A stretch of DNA of 64,000 nucleotides from Verrucomicrobiaceae bacterium (GCA_024232965.1 JACKQF010000012.1:3488-67487), one strand, 5' to 3'; shown: positions 33,350 to 42,725, numbered from the stretch's first letter. Translations and numbers: made by a program. The notes: generated by a model not told the origin, from the letters alone.

Positions 33350-34459
33350 TTAGTGGGCTGAGAAACGCAGAACAGTCGTTGTGTGGTAGGTCTGCCCCGG
33401 GCGCAGGACGGCGCTGGGGAATTTCGGTTTGTTCGGACTGTCAGGGTAGTGCTGTGTCTCCAGGCAAAAGGCGTGGCGGGCCTCATAGACGTGGCCATCT
33501 TTACCTGCTACGCCTTTCAGGTGATTGGCGGTGTAGAGTTGGATGCCTGGCTCGGTAGTCAGAACTTCAAGGGTGCGTCCGCTGGCGGGGTCTCGCGCTG
33601 TTGCTGCGCTGCGCAGGCCAGTGCCGGGAACGACGAAGTTGTGGTCATAGCCTTGGCCCTGAATCAGCGGCTTGCAGTCAACCTCGATGCGCTCTCCGAT
33701 GCGGTGGGCGGTGATGAAGTCCAGTGGAGTGTCTGCGACGGGGGCGATCTCGCCGGTGGTGATGAGTTTATCGTCAGTTGGGGTGAAGGTGGTGGCGTTG
33801 ACTTGCAGTTCGTGATCGAGGATGGTGCCGCTACCTTCACCGCCGAGATTGAAGTAGCTGTGGTTCGTCAGGTTTACGACAGTCGGCGCGTCGGTCTCGG
33901 CTTTGTAGTCGAGCACGAGTTCGTTCTGATTGTTCAAGGTATAGGTGACGGTGCAGTCCAGTTTTCCAGGGAAGCCCTCTTCGCCTGCGGCGCTGGTGTA
34001 GCGAAGTTCGAGAGAGACACCATCGGACAGTTCGCGAGGCGTTGCTTGCCAGAGTTGCTTATCAAACCCGACCTTGCCACCGTGGATATGGTTCTCACCT
34101 GAGTTGGCAGTGACCTTGTATTCGGTGCCATCGATGCTGAAGGCCGCGCCGCCAATGCGGTTGGCGTAACGTCCAGTGATGCAGCCGAAGAACGGATTCT
34201 TTTCAAGGTAAGGTGCCAGCGTGTCGAAGCCAAGAACGACATCTGCCATCTTCCCCTCTTTATCCGGCGCAGTGAGGCTGACGAGGATGCCGCCGTAGTT
34301 CATGATGCGAGCCTCCATCCCGCCAGAATTGCGCAGGGTGAAGAGCCGCACATTCCCACCATTGGAGGTTTCTCCCCAGGGTTCAGACGTGATCGTAGCA
34401 GCGGGGTTAGCTATGGGCATGGCGAGGCAAAGAGTTGGGATGAGAAAACGCAGGTTCAT
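33350..34459 (-). CDS. Exported aldose 1-epimerase (mutarotase)
   Basis: 369 aa from ATG 34459 (MNLRFLIPTLCLAMPIANPA), which gives a signal peptide; the open frame to 34534 adds unlikely sequence. It interconverts alpha and beta anomers of hexoses such as galactose. Family features: MNYGGILVSLTAPDKEG, YANRIGGAAFSIDG, HIHGGKVGFDKQLW (catalytic His), VNLTNHSYFNLGGEG (second catalytic His), GYDHNFVV and FCLETQHYPDSPN (catalytic Glu). The length is at the normal 340-370 after signal removal. Export is less usual but known for secreted sugar-degrading bacteria, where it would act on released sugars. It heads an operon with PP2C and redoxin. Confidence 0.9.
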   Translation of the reverse strand: MNLRFLIPTLCLAMPIANPAATITSEPWGETSNGGNVRLFTLRNSGGMEARIMNYGGILVSLTAPDKEGKMADVVLGFDTLAPYLEKNPFFGCITGRYANRIGGAAFSIDGTEYKVTANSGENHIHGGKVGFDKQLWQATPRELSDGVSLELRYTSAAGEEGFPGKLDCTVTYTLNNQNELVLDYKAETDAPTVVNLTNHSYFNLGGEGSGTILDHELQVNATTFTPTDDKLITTGEIAPVADTPLDFITAHRIGERIEVDCKPLIQGQGYDHNFVVPGTGLRSAATARDPASGRTLEVLTTEPGIQLYTANHLKGVAGKDGHVYEARHAFCLETQHYPDSPNKPKFPSAVLRPGQTYHTTTVLRFSAH

Positions 34460-34557
34460 GGTGGTGGGTTGGACAGCCGGGAGCCAGGCGCTGACTGAGA
34501 GCCCAGATTCTGACGCCAGAACGGTCAGTGACAAGAAGGAAGTGCATCCGCGATGCG

Positions 34558-34576
34558 AAAACAGGGACGCGCCCTG
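34558..34576 (-). terminator. Probable intrinsic terminator after the DUF3592 gene
   Basis: Reading the minus strand, CAGGG, a five-base loop CGCGT and CCCTG (34576-34562) are followed by TTTT (34561-34558). It lies 10 bases downstream of the DUF3592 stop and about 100 bases before the mutarotase start. The short stem makes it a moderate candidate. Confidence 0.45.
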
Positions 34577-34586
34577 ATTCGAGCTT

Positions 34587-35036
34587 TTACGCGGTTGGGG
34601 GCTTCGGCGGGCGTCGCATCCACCACAACATGCCAGCAGGGAAAAGGATGAAGGCGGCCAGCGGGAGTATGGAGGACCACCAGGGACCGATGCTGCGCTC
34701 CACTAGGACGAGACGTGTTGGGTCCGTCGGATCGTGGAAAACCTGCACTGGCTTGCCCTCTTCTACCTCATCGTAGATGTACGAAGCGACATTCTCCGTA
34801 TGGGTGATGGGAGTGCTGGAACCTGCGGGGGTGTATGTTAGCGTGACCTTGCGTTTGGTGGACCGATGCTTGCGGCTGCCGCTTCGGTGGACGTCTTTCT
34901 TTTCCACTTTGCCCGTGACCTCTTGAAAGCTGGGAAGGTCTCGCCACAGGGTGTATTGGTTCCAGCAGAGGAAACAGCCGATGGTGATGAAGAGCACCAG
35001 CAGACCTTTGAAGAGGGGGGGTAGGGCCTTTTTCAT
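34587..35036 (-). CDS. DUF3592 membrane protein
   Basis: 149 aa. A hydrophobic N-terminal segment (PLFKGLLVLFITIGCFLCW) and a C-terminal one (WWSSILPLAAFILFPAGMLWWM) flank a beta-rich middle (VTGKVEKKDVHR, RKVTLTYTPAGSSTPITHTE, YIYDEVEEGKPVQVFHDPTDPTR). The EEGxPVxVxxxPxDPxR motif matches DUF3592 proteins of unknown function. It begins 21 bases after the ABC permease and is probably on the same transcript, but a role in transport is not indicated by the sequence. Confidence 0.8.
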   Translation of the reverse strand: MKKALPPLFKGLLVLFITIGCFLCWNQYTLWRDLPSFQEVTGKVEKKDVHRSGSRKHRSTKRKVTLTYTPAGSSTPITHTENVASYIYDEVEEGKPVQVFHDPTDPTRLVLVERSIGPWWSSILPLAAFILFPAGMLWWMRRPPKPPTA

Positions 35037-35057
35037 GGTCGGAGAAAAGTGGGCAGC

Positions 35058-36749
35058 TTACTTGAACAGGGCACCCAACTTGCGGCCTAATAAGAGTCCG
35101 GCGAGGAGAATGGTGGTACCGAGGAAAATCATCGCCCACACACCTAGTGCTGCGGCGAGGCTTGGCCCATTGCCCAGCGCGCCGACGAGCGAGTAGATCG
35201 CTTTGGTAATCGGGAAGTGGGCGGTTTGCTGCGCCAGCACCATGGAGTCGCTGACCTCTAGCATGGCAAAGGAAAAGGCGAGCAAACCGCCTGCGACGAG
35301 ATTCGGCATGACCAGTGGCAGGGTGATGCGCCACAGGGCTCGTTCGGGCGTGGCACCGAGGTTTTGTGCGGCTTCCTCCAGCGTGGGACTGACTTGTTGA
35401 AACCCTGCCGATGCAGAGCGCACGACATAAGGAAGGCGTCGCACCGAGTACGCGATCACAAGGAGGAGCAATGGATTTTCGCCTAGCATGAGCCAGTCAA
35501 AAGGTTGCCCCTCGCGCGACATCGCGAGGTAACCAAAGGCCATGACGAGGCCTGGCACCGCCAGAGGAAGCATGGCCATGGCGTCCAAGATTTGGCGTCC
35601 TGCGATTTTTGTGCGGACAACGACATAGGCGACGAGCACGCCCAGCACCACATCCACGATCATCGCCAGCACCGAGTACTTCAGGCTGTTGCTGATGGCA
35701 TTGAGCGTGAGCTCGTGGCCAAGCGCTGCCCGGTAGTGCGAGAGCGTGAGTTCATGAGGCAGGATAGTGCCATACCAATCGTTGCTGACGGAAAGAAACA
35801 TGACGCCGAGATGCGGGAGAACTGCCAAAAAGGTGACGCCGACAAACAGGGCGGTGATGCCCCAGCCCTGCCACGCAGGTGGGAAGATGGTTTCGCGCGC
35901 AGTCGTTGCTCGTCCGCCGCCGCCGCTACTGGATTTTCCGAACAGCACCTTGCTGATGGAGTAGAGCAGGGTACTGAAGACCAGCATCACCAAAACCAGT
36001 GCGTAGGGAAGGGGGTTGTTGCTGAGATCATTGATGCTGCGGAAGACCTGGACCGATGTCACCCGATCGTAATCGAAAACGAGCGGTACGCCCAGTTCAG
36101 TGAAGGCCCAAATGAAGACGATGGTGCCTCCGGCAAACACGCCTGGCATGATCAGCGGCAGGGTGATTCTCCAGAAGCGTCGCGCAGGAGGGCAGCCGAC
36201 GTTTGCGGCGGCCTCTTCCAGCGCGGGGTCCAGATTGGCGAGGGCGGCGACGCTGTTCAGGTAGATGATTGGGTAGAGGTGCAGGATCTCCATCAGCACC
36301 ACGCCGAGCATTTGCCCTTGCCCCAGCCAGTCCGCCGGACGCAAAGGATCCATCAGACCCAGCGCGATGAGGAAGCTGTTGATGGCCCCTGCCTGACCAA
36401 GCATGGCCTTGATCCCAATGGCACCGACAAACGGCGGCAGTACCATGGGCAGAAGGATCAACGAGTTCAGTAGTGCTTTCCCGGGGAACTCATAGCGCAC
36501 ATTGAAAACGGCAAGGGGGAGTGAGACAATGAGGCAGCCGAGCGTTGTCCATACGGCGATCAAGAACGAGTTCCCGAGCCCAGCGCGATACACTGCGTTG
36601 CTGAAAACTTCGAACACGAAATCCAGCGTGAATTTGTGGTCAGCGCTGTACAGCGCGGTCTGAATCGTGGCCCAGATGGGATAGAGGAAAAAGCAGCCAA
36701 AGAAGGCGGCCATCACCACAAAAACCAATCTGCTCAAGGTCTTACTCAT
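35058..36749 (-). CDS. ABC importer permease, two transmembrane domains fused (iron/thiamine-type)
   Basis: 563 aa with about twelve membrane helices. Two copies of the permease coupling motif appear: EEAAANVGCPPARRFWRITL (~residue 180) and EEAAQNLGATPERALWRITL (~residue 465), as in fused FbpB/ThiP-type permeases. A Gly/Ser-rich linker (KSSSGGGGRATTARE) near 275 separates the halves. It should move the substrate delivered by the adjacent binding protein through the inner membrane, driven by the ATPase two genes upstream. It starts 12 bases after the binding protein stop. Substrate class (ferric iron, phosphonate or polyamine-like) is not resolved. Confidence 0.92.
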   Translation of the reverse strand: MSKTLSRLVFVVMAAFFGCFFLYPIWATIQTALYSADHKFTLDFVFEVFSNAVYRAGLGNSFLIAVWTTLGCLIVSLPLAVFNVRYEFPGKALLNSLILLPMVLPPFVGAIGIKAMLGQAGAINSFLIALGLMDPLRPADWLGQGQMLGVVLMEILHLYPIIYLNSVAALANLDPALEEAAANVGCPPARRFWRITLPLIMPGVFAGGTIVFIWAFTELGVPLVFDYDRVTSVQVFRSINDLSNNPLPYALVLVMLVFSTLLYSISKVLFGKSSSGGGGRATTARETIFPPAWQGWGITALFVGVTFLAVLPHLGVMFLSVSNDWYGTILPHELTLSHYRAALGHELTLNAISNSLKYSVLAMIVDVVLGVLVAYVVVRTKIAGRQILDAMAMLPLAVPGLVMAFGYLAMSREGQPFDWLMLGENPLLLLVIAYSVRRLPYVVRSASAGFQQVSPTLEEAAQNLGATPERALWRITLPLVMPNLVAGGLLAFSFAMLEVSDSMVLAQQTAHFPITKAIYSLVGALGNGPSLAAALGVWAMIFLGTTILLAGLLLGRKLGALFK

Positions 36750-36761
36750 GCGTGCTCGTGG

Positions 36762-38504
36762 TTATCGCCCCTCCTGGGCGTGACGGATGGCCAGTCCGTA
36801 TTGTTTGCGAAAGCTATCCCCGAGCTCATGGGCTTTGCGGATTTCCTGGAGCTTGTCACGCGAGTGCAGAATGCGCGCGATGGAGCCGATGGCGTTGTCG
36901 TAGCGGACGAACTCCATGTCATGAAAGACCTCGATGGATCGCGGAGTGAAACCGGTGCGGATCATCTCCTCCCAGGTGCGCCGGAGTTCTGGATGATTCT
37001 CCACGCACATCACGCGGATGATGAAGCGGATGGACTCAAAGGCCGGTCCTGTCCACTCTTGGTGGTATTGGAAGGCCTTGGCCTTCTCATAAGGGAGCTC
37101 CGCGCCATCGCTCATGAAATCCAGTCGATCTGCGGAATACAAATCACGCCGGACTGGCAGGCGTCGTAGCGCCAGCGACTTCGGCCCGCCTGGGATGCCC
37201 GCGCGATAGCTCCATAGATTTTGCCCGCGCTCTGACAAGACGAAATCCATGAACGCGGTGGCTAGCTCTGGTTCCTTGGCACCGCGCAGCATGCCGATGG
37301 GATCGACGCCGATGGAAGTGCCCCCCTCAGGCATCACAAAGCCGACTCGGGACTTCCCATACAGGCGCTGCAAGCTCTCTGCGGAGGCTCTGCCGAAGTA
37401 GTCGATGCACATCCCTGCGGCGGCGTCTCCACGGGCGACCTCCAGAGGGATCTTGGTGGAGGAATCTGCAAAGTAACGGGCGTTAGCGCTGATGCGTTGG
37501 ATCAATTTCAGCCCTTCGCGCCATCCGAGTCGAACAGCGGCGGCCTCAATAGCCTCAGGCGTTTTTAGCTTTCCTGGTTCTTTTGTCAGGCGCACCAAGG
37601 CCTGTTGCATTTGCTGCTGGATCAGCATCTCGAATGCCTTGGCCACTGAACCGCTGCGGCCAGGATCCGCGAGAGCAATCTGACCGGCGAGGCGCGGGTC
37701 TGCGAGGTCCTCCCACTGCTCAGGATCTTTCTCCACGCCCAGTCGGCGCAGCACATCGCGATTGAAGACGATGCCAAAGCTCGACAAACAAGTGCCGCAC
37801 CAGCGACCGTCTTTGTCGCGAAAAGGCTCGCCACTGACTTGCTCTGGAATGCCAGCGTCACTGAACCATTCGGGATGATCTTTTGCGACCTTGGGGAGCC
37901 CCGCCTCTTGCTCTGGTGGGCTGGATACGAGGATGCCGTTGCGGGCCTGGGATTGAAAATCGTAGGCTCCACCGCCGAAGAAGAGATCGACACCGATGCC
38001 CACCGTTGAGTCTAAAAAAGATTTTCGGGCTTGCTGGCCAACAGTGAATTTGCCATCCGCATCCGCACTGAGGTCCAGCTTTCCATCCAGGCATGACTGT
38101 GCGGCGACGGACGACCAATCTTGGCCTTGCTTGCCTTCCCAGAGATTTTGAAAGGCTGCGGTGTACTCAGATTTCAGCAGCATCGCGATATCGGATGTGC
38201 CACCCGGTACACGCCAGTCGACGAACACAGTCTCGCCAGTTTTTTGTTTCCAGAACTGAGTGAAGGCATGGCCAAACTCCTGACGAATCGATTCGTGATG
38301 TGGCGTCAGGATTACGAGCCTTCGGTCGTAGTGGGTTGGCCCGGTGGCGCCTGCGGGGCGCAAAAGAAACGGCCCGGCCAGCACCAGTAGCAGCACCCCG
38401 ATGCCCACGAGTTCCTTCCAGAATCGGCGTGCCAACGGACCCGCCTTGGCGCGTAGGTCGGCCATTCGTGGTTTGAGTTGGGCGATGATACCAGCGACGG
38501 TCAT
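36762..38504 (-). CDS. ABC importer substrate-binding protein with N-terminal membrane anchor
   Basis: 580 aa. Unlike most binding proteins it has a 38-residue charged N-terminus before one hydrophobic segment (GIGVLLLVLAGPFLL), so it is probably membrane-anchored rather than a free lipoprotein. The periplasmic part shows the extracellular solute-binding fold (RRLVILTPHHESIRQEFGHAF, VFVDWRVPGGTSDIAMLLKS, GTCLSSFGIVFNRDVLRRLG, WEDLADPRLAGQIALADP, GFVMPEGGTSIGVDPIGMLRGAKEPELA). That is the Fe3+/2-aminoethylphosphonate-like group. The family's metal-binding Tyr pair is not evident. Its length exceeds the usual 330-350, with an extra C-terminal region of ~120 residues that I do not recognise. Operon partner of the flanking ATPase and permease. 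Confidence 0.88.
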   Translation of the reverse strand: MTVAGIIAQLKPRMADLRAKAGPLARRFWKELVGIGVLLLVLAGPFLLRPAGATGPTHYDRRLVILTPHHESIRQEFGHAFTQFWKQKTGETVFVDWRVPGGTSDIAMLLKSEYTAAFQNLWEGKQGQDWSSVAAQSCLDGKLDLSADADGKFTVGQQARKSFLDSTVGIGVDLFFGGGAYDFQSQARNGILVSSPPEQEAGLPKVAKDHPEWFSDAGIPEQVSGEPFRDKDGRWCGTCLSSFGIVFNRDVLRRLGVEKDPEQWEDLADPRLAGQIALADPGRSGSVAKAFEMLIQQQMQQALVRLTKEPGKLKTPEAIEAAAVRLGWREGLKLIQRISANARYFADSSTKIPLEVARGDAAAGMCIDYFGRASAESLQRLYGKSRVGFVMPEGGTSIGVDPIGMLRGAKEPELATAFMDFVLSERGQNLWSYRAGIPGGPKSLALRRLPVRRDLYSADRLDFMSDGAELPYEKAKAFQYHQEWTGPAFESIRFIIRVMCVENHPELRRTWEEMIRTGFTPRSIEVFHDMEFVRYDNAIGSIARILHSRDKLQEIRKAHELGDSFRKQYGLAIRHAQEGR

Positions 38505-38511
38505 GCGGATG

Positions 38512-39588
38512 TTATTTGCGCAGCATTACCACGTCTGCCGGGGCGATCATGAGACGATCTTCCTGATCCGATGGCTGACGAATGATGGCCGGATTCATCT
38601 GGCACACTTTCAAGTTCTCGGTACCCGCTGCGAGTTCATATTGGACGATCGAACCGAGGTAAGAAGTGTTAACGATGTGCCCTGGGATGCGATTGGGGGA
38701 ATCAAAGATCTGCTCAAAGCTCAGCGCTTCTGGGCGCAATGAAAGAATCACTTGCTGACCTACCACGGGCCGCCAGTCTTCGCTATTGGGACGACCGCGC
38801 AGGGTGCCAAGAGAGGTCTCCACATCGAAAAAGCCGACCCGACTGGTGTCGCGCAGCACCCGCCCGTCGATGAAGTTGGTCTCGCCAATGAACTCGGCCA
38901 CCATCGGGGTTGCTGGGTTGCGATACACCTCCGCCGGTGGACCGACCTGTACCAAGTGCCCGCCTTCCATGATTGCCATGCGGTCCGCCATCGATAGAGC
39001 CTCATCACGGTCATGGGTGACGTAGATGCCCGTCAGGCCGAACTCCTTGCAGATGCGGCGGATTTCTGAGCGCATCTCGATACGCAGTTTTGCATCCAGG
39101 TTGGAGAGGGGTTCATCCAGCAAGAGGCAGCGGGGTCGGATCACAAGTGCGCGAGCCAACGCAACGCGTTGCTGTTGTCCGCCAGAGAGTTGTTGAATGC
39201 GACGATCTCCGAGCCCTTCGAGCTTTACCTGTTCTAGCGCCTCTGCAACGCGAGCCTCGATCTCGGGCCGGGGGCGATTGCGTTCTTCCAGGCCAAAAGC
39301 AACATTTTGCGCCACGTTCAGGTGCGGCCACAGCGCGTAGCTTTGAAACATCATGCCCGTGCCACGCCGGTGGACTGGAAGGCTGGTCACGTCCTCATCA
39401 TCAAACAGGATCTGTCCACTGTTCGGAGTATAAAAGCCCGCGATGTGGCGCAGCAAGGTGGTCTTTCCACATCCGCTCGGTCCTAGCAGGAAGAACAACT
39501 CGCCAGCGGCGATGTCCAAATTGATGCCGCTGAGCACCGTATTGCGCCCGAACTTCTTTGTGAGTTGCCGAATCGAAATGGAGACCAT
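38512..39588 (-). CDS. ABC importer ATPase (ferric/polyamine-type, with C-terminal TOBE region)
   Basis: 358 aa from ATG 39588 (MVSISIRQLTKKFG); an ORF start at 39627 would add 13 residues not found in the family. Walker A is GPSGCGKTT, the signature LSGGQQQRVALARAL, Walker B RCLLLDEPLSNLDAKLR, the switch His in THDRDEALSMADR and the D-loop SNLDAK. The C-terminal ~110 residues hold a TOBE-type regulatory domain (VILSLRPEALSFEQ, GHIVNTSYLGSIVQYEL). It is the first gene of the importer operon, 7 bases before the binding protein, and energises transport through the fused permease. Confidence 0.93.
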   Translation of the reverse strand: MVSISIRQLTKKFGRNTVLSGINLDIAAGELFFLLGPSGCGKTTLLRHIAGFYTPNSGQILFDDEDVTSLPVHRRGTGMMFQSYALWPHLNVAQNVAFGLEERNRPRPEIEARVAEALEQVKLEGLGDRRIQQLSGGQQQRVALARALVIRPRCLLLDEPLSNLDAKLRIEMRSEIRRICKEFGLTGIYVTHDRDEALSMADRMAIMEGGHLVQVGPPAEVYRNPATPMVAEFIGETNFIDGRVLRDTSRVGFFDVETSLGTLRGRPNSEDWRPVVGQQVILSLRPEALSFEQIFDSPNRIPGHIVNTSYLGSIVQYELAAGTENLKVCQMNPAIIRQPSDQEDRLMIAPADVVMLRK

Positions 39589-39736
39589 GCGTGGGTTCGT
39601 TCTGCCCAATGCAAAACCACTCCGCACTGAGCCCCGTTTTTTTAGGCTACGGACGGGTGATGCGCAAGACAGCGCTTCAATGATCGGGAAAAACTTCCGA
39701 CACGGGGATGGCAGCGCCTAGACTGGCTACCAGTCA

Positions 39737-42061
39737 TTATGAGAAACTGATCTTGCTGGAATCGGGCGCATGGAGTCGCCGTCCCAGCAGGGAATCTGGG
39801 CTGAAATCATCCTCAGGCACGCGCGGACGTGGCTGCTGCTCTTGCTCCTGTTGGGCTTTGTAGTCGTCTGGGCTCAGGATCTCCAGTTCGGACCCCATCT
39901 TGAGATCCCCCAAGAAGTGTCTCTCCGATTCCTCGGCTGTCTCCGCCAGCCAGGCGTAGGCTTGGTGGTAGAGTTTCATGAAATTGTCTACGAGTGGAGT
40001 GATAACTTCGGCCGTCTCATGAGAAAGCTGCAGAGCCTTACTGCGAGGGTCGTTGTCGGCACTGGTGGCAGAAAAGACCATCGACGTCTTCGGCAGTGGC
40101 TTGGGCATCAGATACGCCGTGAGTGTGATCGGCGTGCGCCCTTCCGTGAAGGGGTAGGGGGCACCATCAATGCCGGCTACCAGCAACTGCGCCAGATCCA
40201 TGATGCGTGGTGTCACAGTGTGCAAAGCCGCTAGCATCCGCCCTGCATCCTCCAGATGCGCAAAGCGGCTGCCAAGGGTTTGGAAGGAATAAAAGGCCGT
40301 GAGCAACTCGCGATAGGTTGGGAGGACTGACGCCATCGCTTCAAAAAGCCCCACCCATTTCGGCAGAAGATTCCGCCGTGAGCCCAGGCTTACTGTCAGG
40401 TTGTCAGGTGCAGACCACCAGAGTAGCCCCAGAGCTGCGGCAAAGCGGGTCTCAAGGCGGGCTTCGTGCTGTTGAAGGGCGTGCTCCAGGTGTTCCATAC
40501 TGGTCGCCTGATTTTGTGCTTCTTGGGCAAATACCTCTGGGGTCGTATCGCGTGTGCCGAATTGTAGACGCGAAATGGTGAAGCCTGCCATGCTCAACAG
40601 TTGAGCAGATTCAAGATCCCGCCGCCTCTGCCAAGCGATGTTCCACTCCTGCAAGGTCACCTTCATCTGGATACCCCACTTTTTGACCTCGGCCCGGCCG
40701 CGCCGAATCTCGCTCAAAAGGACATGCGGTCCTGGGGCCAACTTGTGGGTATTGCCCAGGCCGTAGATCGCTCGCTCTGGATGCGCCAGACCGGAAAAGT
40801 AGCGGCGCAGAATCAGCAGTGTTTCGTCCTCGCGACGCGATTTGTGTAGCATCTCTTCCTCGGCCACCAGACGGTGTTCGTGCAGGGCGATTTTCAGATC
40901 ATGTTGGTAGTAAAAATAGGTCACTTGTCGCGCCAGATCGACGAACGAGCGGATTTGGGCTGCCGCAGGTGCATCGCGTGGGAGGAAGTTGAGCGCATCC
41001 TCTGCGACGACGCGTTGCCTTCTCTTGACGAAGGGGGCGTTGCCATGGCTTTCCTCTGCCCGCATCAGGCTCCCAGTCTGCCGAGCGATCAGCAGAGGGA
41101 GGTTTTCGGGCAAACGATTGACCACCATGCCATCTTCGATGTCGCGATGCGTTTTAAGCCAGGCGGTCTCCAGATTGCGGATCTTTTGTTTCAGTTCGGA
41201 GGCTCTCTCCTCGCCAAGGAGTCGCTCACAGGTGCGGTCTGCATCGCTCTCGATCTGCCGCAAAGGCACCAGACTCGCCGCACGTGCAATCAGCACACAT
41301 AGCGCAAAGGGGGCTTTGGCGGCCGTCATCCAACCATAGACCACCAGATTGGCGACCTTTTTCCATTTTGGCTCTTTATCGCTTTTTTTCGTCTTTGGCT
41401 GCCGCAATTCCAGTTCCCAACTCGCACGATCCATCAGCGAGCGGTAGTACCACTGATCCATTTCCCGCACCAGATGACGGAAGATCGCGCCGAGCCGTCC
41501 CGAACTCACGCCCAGCTCTCGACACAGCATCGCGGAGAACTCCTGTGCGTTTAGCACCCCTACTTGGGATAGGCCGATGGTCAGGCGGGTTGCGCCGGTG
41601 ACTAAAGCAAAAACGCCGCCATTCAATTGTAGCCGATTCCTTCGCTCTGGATTGAGCCAAACTTCTTCTGGTGGTTGGATCCGCAAATGCCAGCAGAGGA
41701 AGTCCAGGAGCTCAAAAAGGTCCGGCTGAATGGCGCGACTGACCTGCATGGAGGTGGTCAGCGTTTCCTTTTGCCCCATCAGCGGGCGGATCGAAAAGGC
41801 CCAGGTGATCATCGCGATTCCCAGCAATCCTAGTGCCCCTAGGTCGCCCCAGTGGCTATCCTTGGTGGTGGCCAGTAATTCGATGGTCTGGAATGCCGCC
41901 GCACCCAGCCAAGCCCCAACGGCGGCTGCTCCAGCGATGTAAATTAGCGGCAAACAGATTGCCACCGTGCTGGCCGAAAGCAGCCACAGCAAGCTCAACG
42001 GCCCCCGCCAAGGGGCGATGTGCACGCGTTTGGGGGCTGAAACTTGCGGTTCTGGAGGCAT
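39737..42061 (-). CDS. Membrane protein resembling M48 peptidases but lacking the zinc-binding motif
   Basis: 774 aa. The N-terminus carries two or three hydrophobic segments (LSLLWLLSASTVAICLPLIYIAGAAAVGAWLG and LGALGLLGIAMITWAFS). Residues ~105-190 resemble the entry to an M48 domain (LRIQPPEEVWLNPERRNRLQLNGG..LTIGL, EFSAMLCRELGVSSG); where active enzymes have HExxH this has RELGV, so both zinc His residues are missing. The third-ligand region is kept as RQIESDADRTCERLLG. Another membrane segment lies near 240-265. Residues ~380-774 are largely helical, with a charged C-terminus (KAQQEQEQQPRPRVPEDDFSP). A pseudo-peptidase or scaffold is likely. Monocistronic, between two unrelated genes. 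Confidence 0.7.
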   Translation of the reverse strand: MPPEPQVSAPKRVHIAPWRGPLSLLWLLSASTVAICLPLIYIAGAAAVGAWLGAAAFQTIELLATTKDSHWGDLGALGLLGIAMITWAFSIRPLMGQKETLTTSMQVSRAIQPDLFELLDFLCWHLRIQPPEEVWLNPERRNRLQLNGGVFALVTGATRLTIGLSQVGVLNAQEFSAMLCRELGVSSGRLGAIFRHLVREMDQWYYRSLMDRASWELELRQPKTKKSDKEPKWKKVANLVVYGWMTAAKAPFALCVLIARAASLVPLRQIESDADRTCERLLGEERASELKQKIRNLETAWLKTHRDIEDGMVVNRLPENLPLLIARQTGSLMRAEESHGNAPFVKRRQRVVAEDALNFLPRDAPAAAQIRSFVDLARQVTYFYYQHDLKIALHEHRLVAEEEMLHKSRREDETLLILRRYFSGLAHPERAIYGLGNTHKLAPGPHVLLSEIRRGRAEVKKWGIQMKVTLQEWNIAWQRRRDLESAQLLSMAGFTISRLQFGTRDTTPEVFAQEAQNQATSMEHLEHALQQHEARLETRFAAALGLLWWSAPDNLTVSLGSRRNLLPKWVGLFEAMASVLPTYRELLTAFYSFQTLGSRFAHLEDAGRMLAALHTVTPRIMDLAQLLVAGIDGAPYPFTEGRTPITLTAYLMPKPLPKTSMVFSATSADNDPRSKALQLSHETAEVITPLVDNFMKLYHQAYAWLAETAEESERHFLGDLKMGSELEILSPDDYKAQQEQEQQPRPRVPEDDFSPDSLLGRRLHAPDSSKISFS

Positions 42062-42278
42062 TGAGGAAAGGCGAAAATCTAATCGGAGAGGATCTATTTT
42101 AGCACGGAAAATTTAAAATTTCCATAAATATACTCATATTCATGAATGAAACCTTACGCATTTTAAGTGAATACCGGGAGATGAGGCAGCTCTGGCGATG
42201 ATGGCCGGCTAGCTGAAATGTCACTGAAGCTACGCGAAGGTTATCGCTGGGTGGCGGGCATTGTGGCAGTATGGTGCC

Positions 42279-42725
42279 ATGATCGCTTGGGAAACAACGG
42301 ATCGACTTCTTCACTATGTGGCCACGGCCCTGGTAACTCTTGTCATTGTGACGATCGCATGGGGCTGGACTGCCCTGCAGGGGGGCATTGCACGCCTAAC
42401 GGGTATCCAAGAGGTCATTCAAGCCACAGACCAGTTGTCGGTTTTGGCCACTGATATGCAGACTTTATCGGCGCAGTCGAGCGATACCACACTTTACAGT
42501 GGTCTAGAAAACTGGGAACGGTGGGCGGCTGTCCCTGCGCGAGTAGTGGCATTGAGGCCTGACTTCGTGTGGTGGTCGAAGTCTTCTGTTTCTCTGGTCT
42601 GGAAGGGGCCGATGGGGCTGAGAGCCTCGCTTGATTGGTCAGATGAGCAGGGCCTCGTGCTTCGCGGGAACCAGATGATTGGTGGAAGCAAAGTGCTCGT
42701 TCCGCCCTCTAACGCCTCAGGGTGA
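42279..42725 (+). CDS. Small single-span membrane protein of unknown function
   Basis: 148 aa from ATG 42279 (MIAWETTDRLLHYVATAL); a TTG at 42261 is a weaker alternative. One membrane helix (ATALVTLVIVTIAWGWTALQG) near the N-terminus, then a soluble region of ~110 residues with DMQTLSAQSSD and WSKSSVSLVWKGPMGLRASLDW. I do not recognise a family. Codon pattern and length favour a real gene, but there is no operon partner: the upstream neighbour is divergent (gap ~217 bases) and the downstream aldo/keto reductase is convergent with only 9 bases between. Function unknown. Confidence 0.6.
   Translation: MIAWETTDRLLHYVATALVTLVIVTIAWGWTALQGGIARLTGIQEVIQATDQLSVLATDMQTLSAQSSDTTLYSGLENWERWAAVPARVVALRPDFVWWSKSSVSLVWKGPMGLRASLDWSDEQGLVLRGNQMIGGSKVLVPPSNASG

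Noticed and set aside
39737..42061. Active M48 zinc protease
   Set aside because: Both His of HExxH are absent at the equivalent position.
42062..42278. Riboswitch or small RNA in the gap before the small membrane-protein gene
   Set aside because: No match to TPP, cobalamin or SAM core sequences was visible and no convincing terminator hairpin was found.
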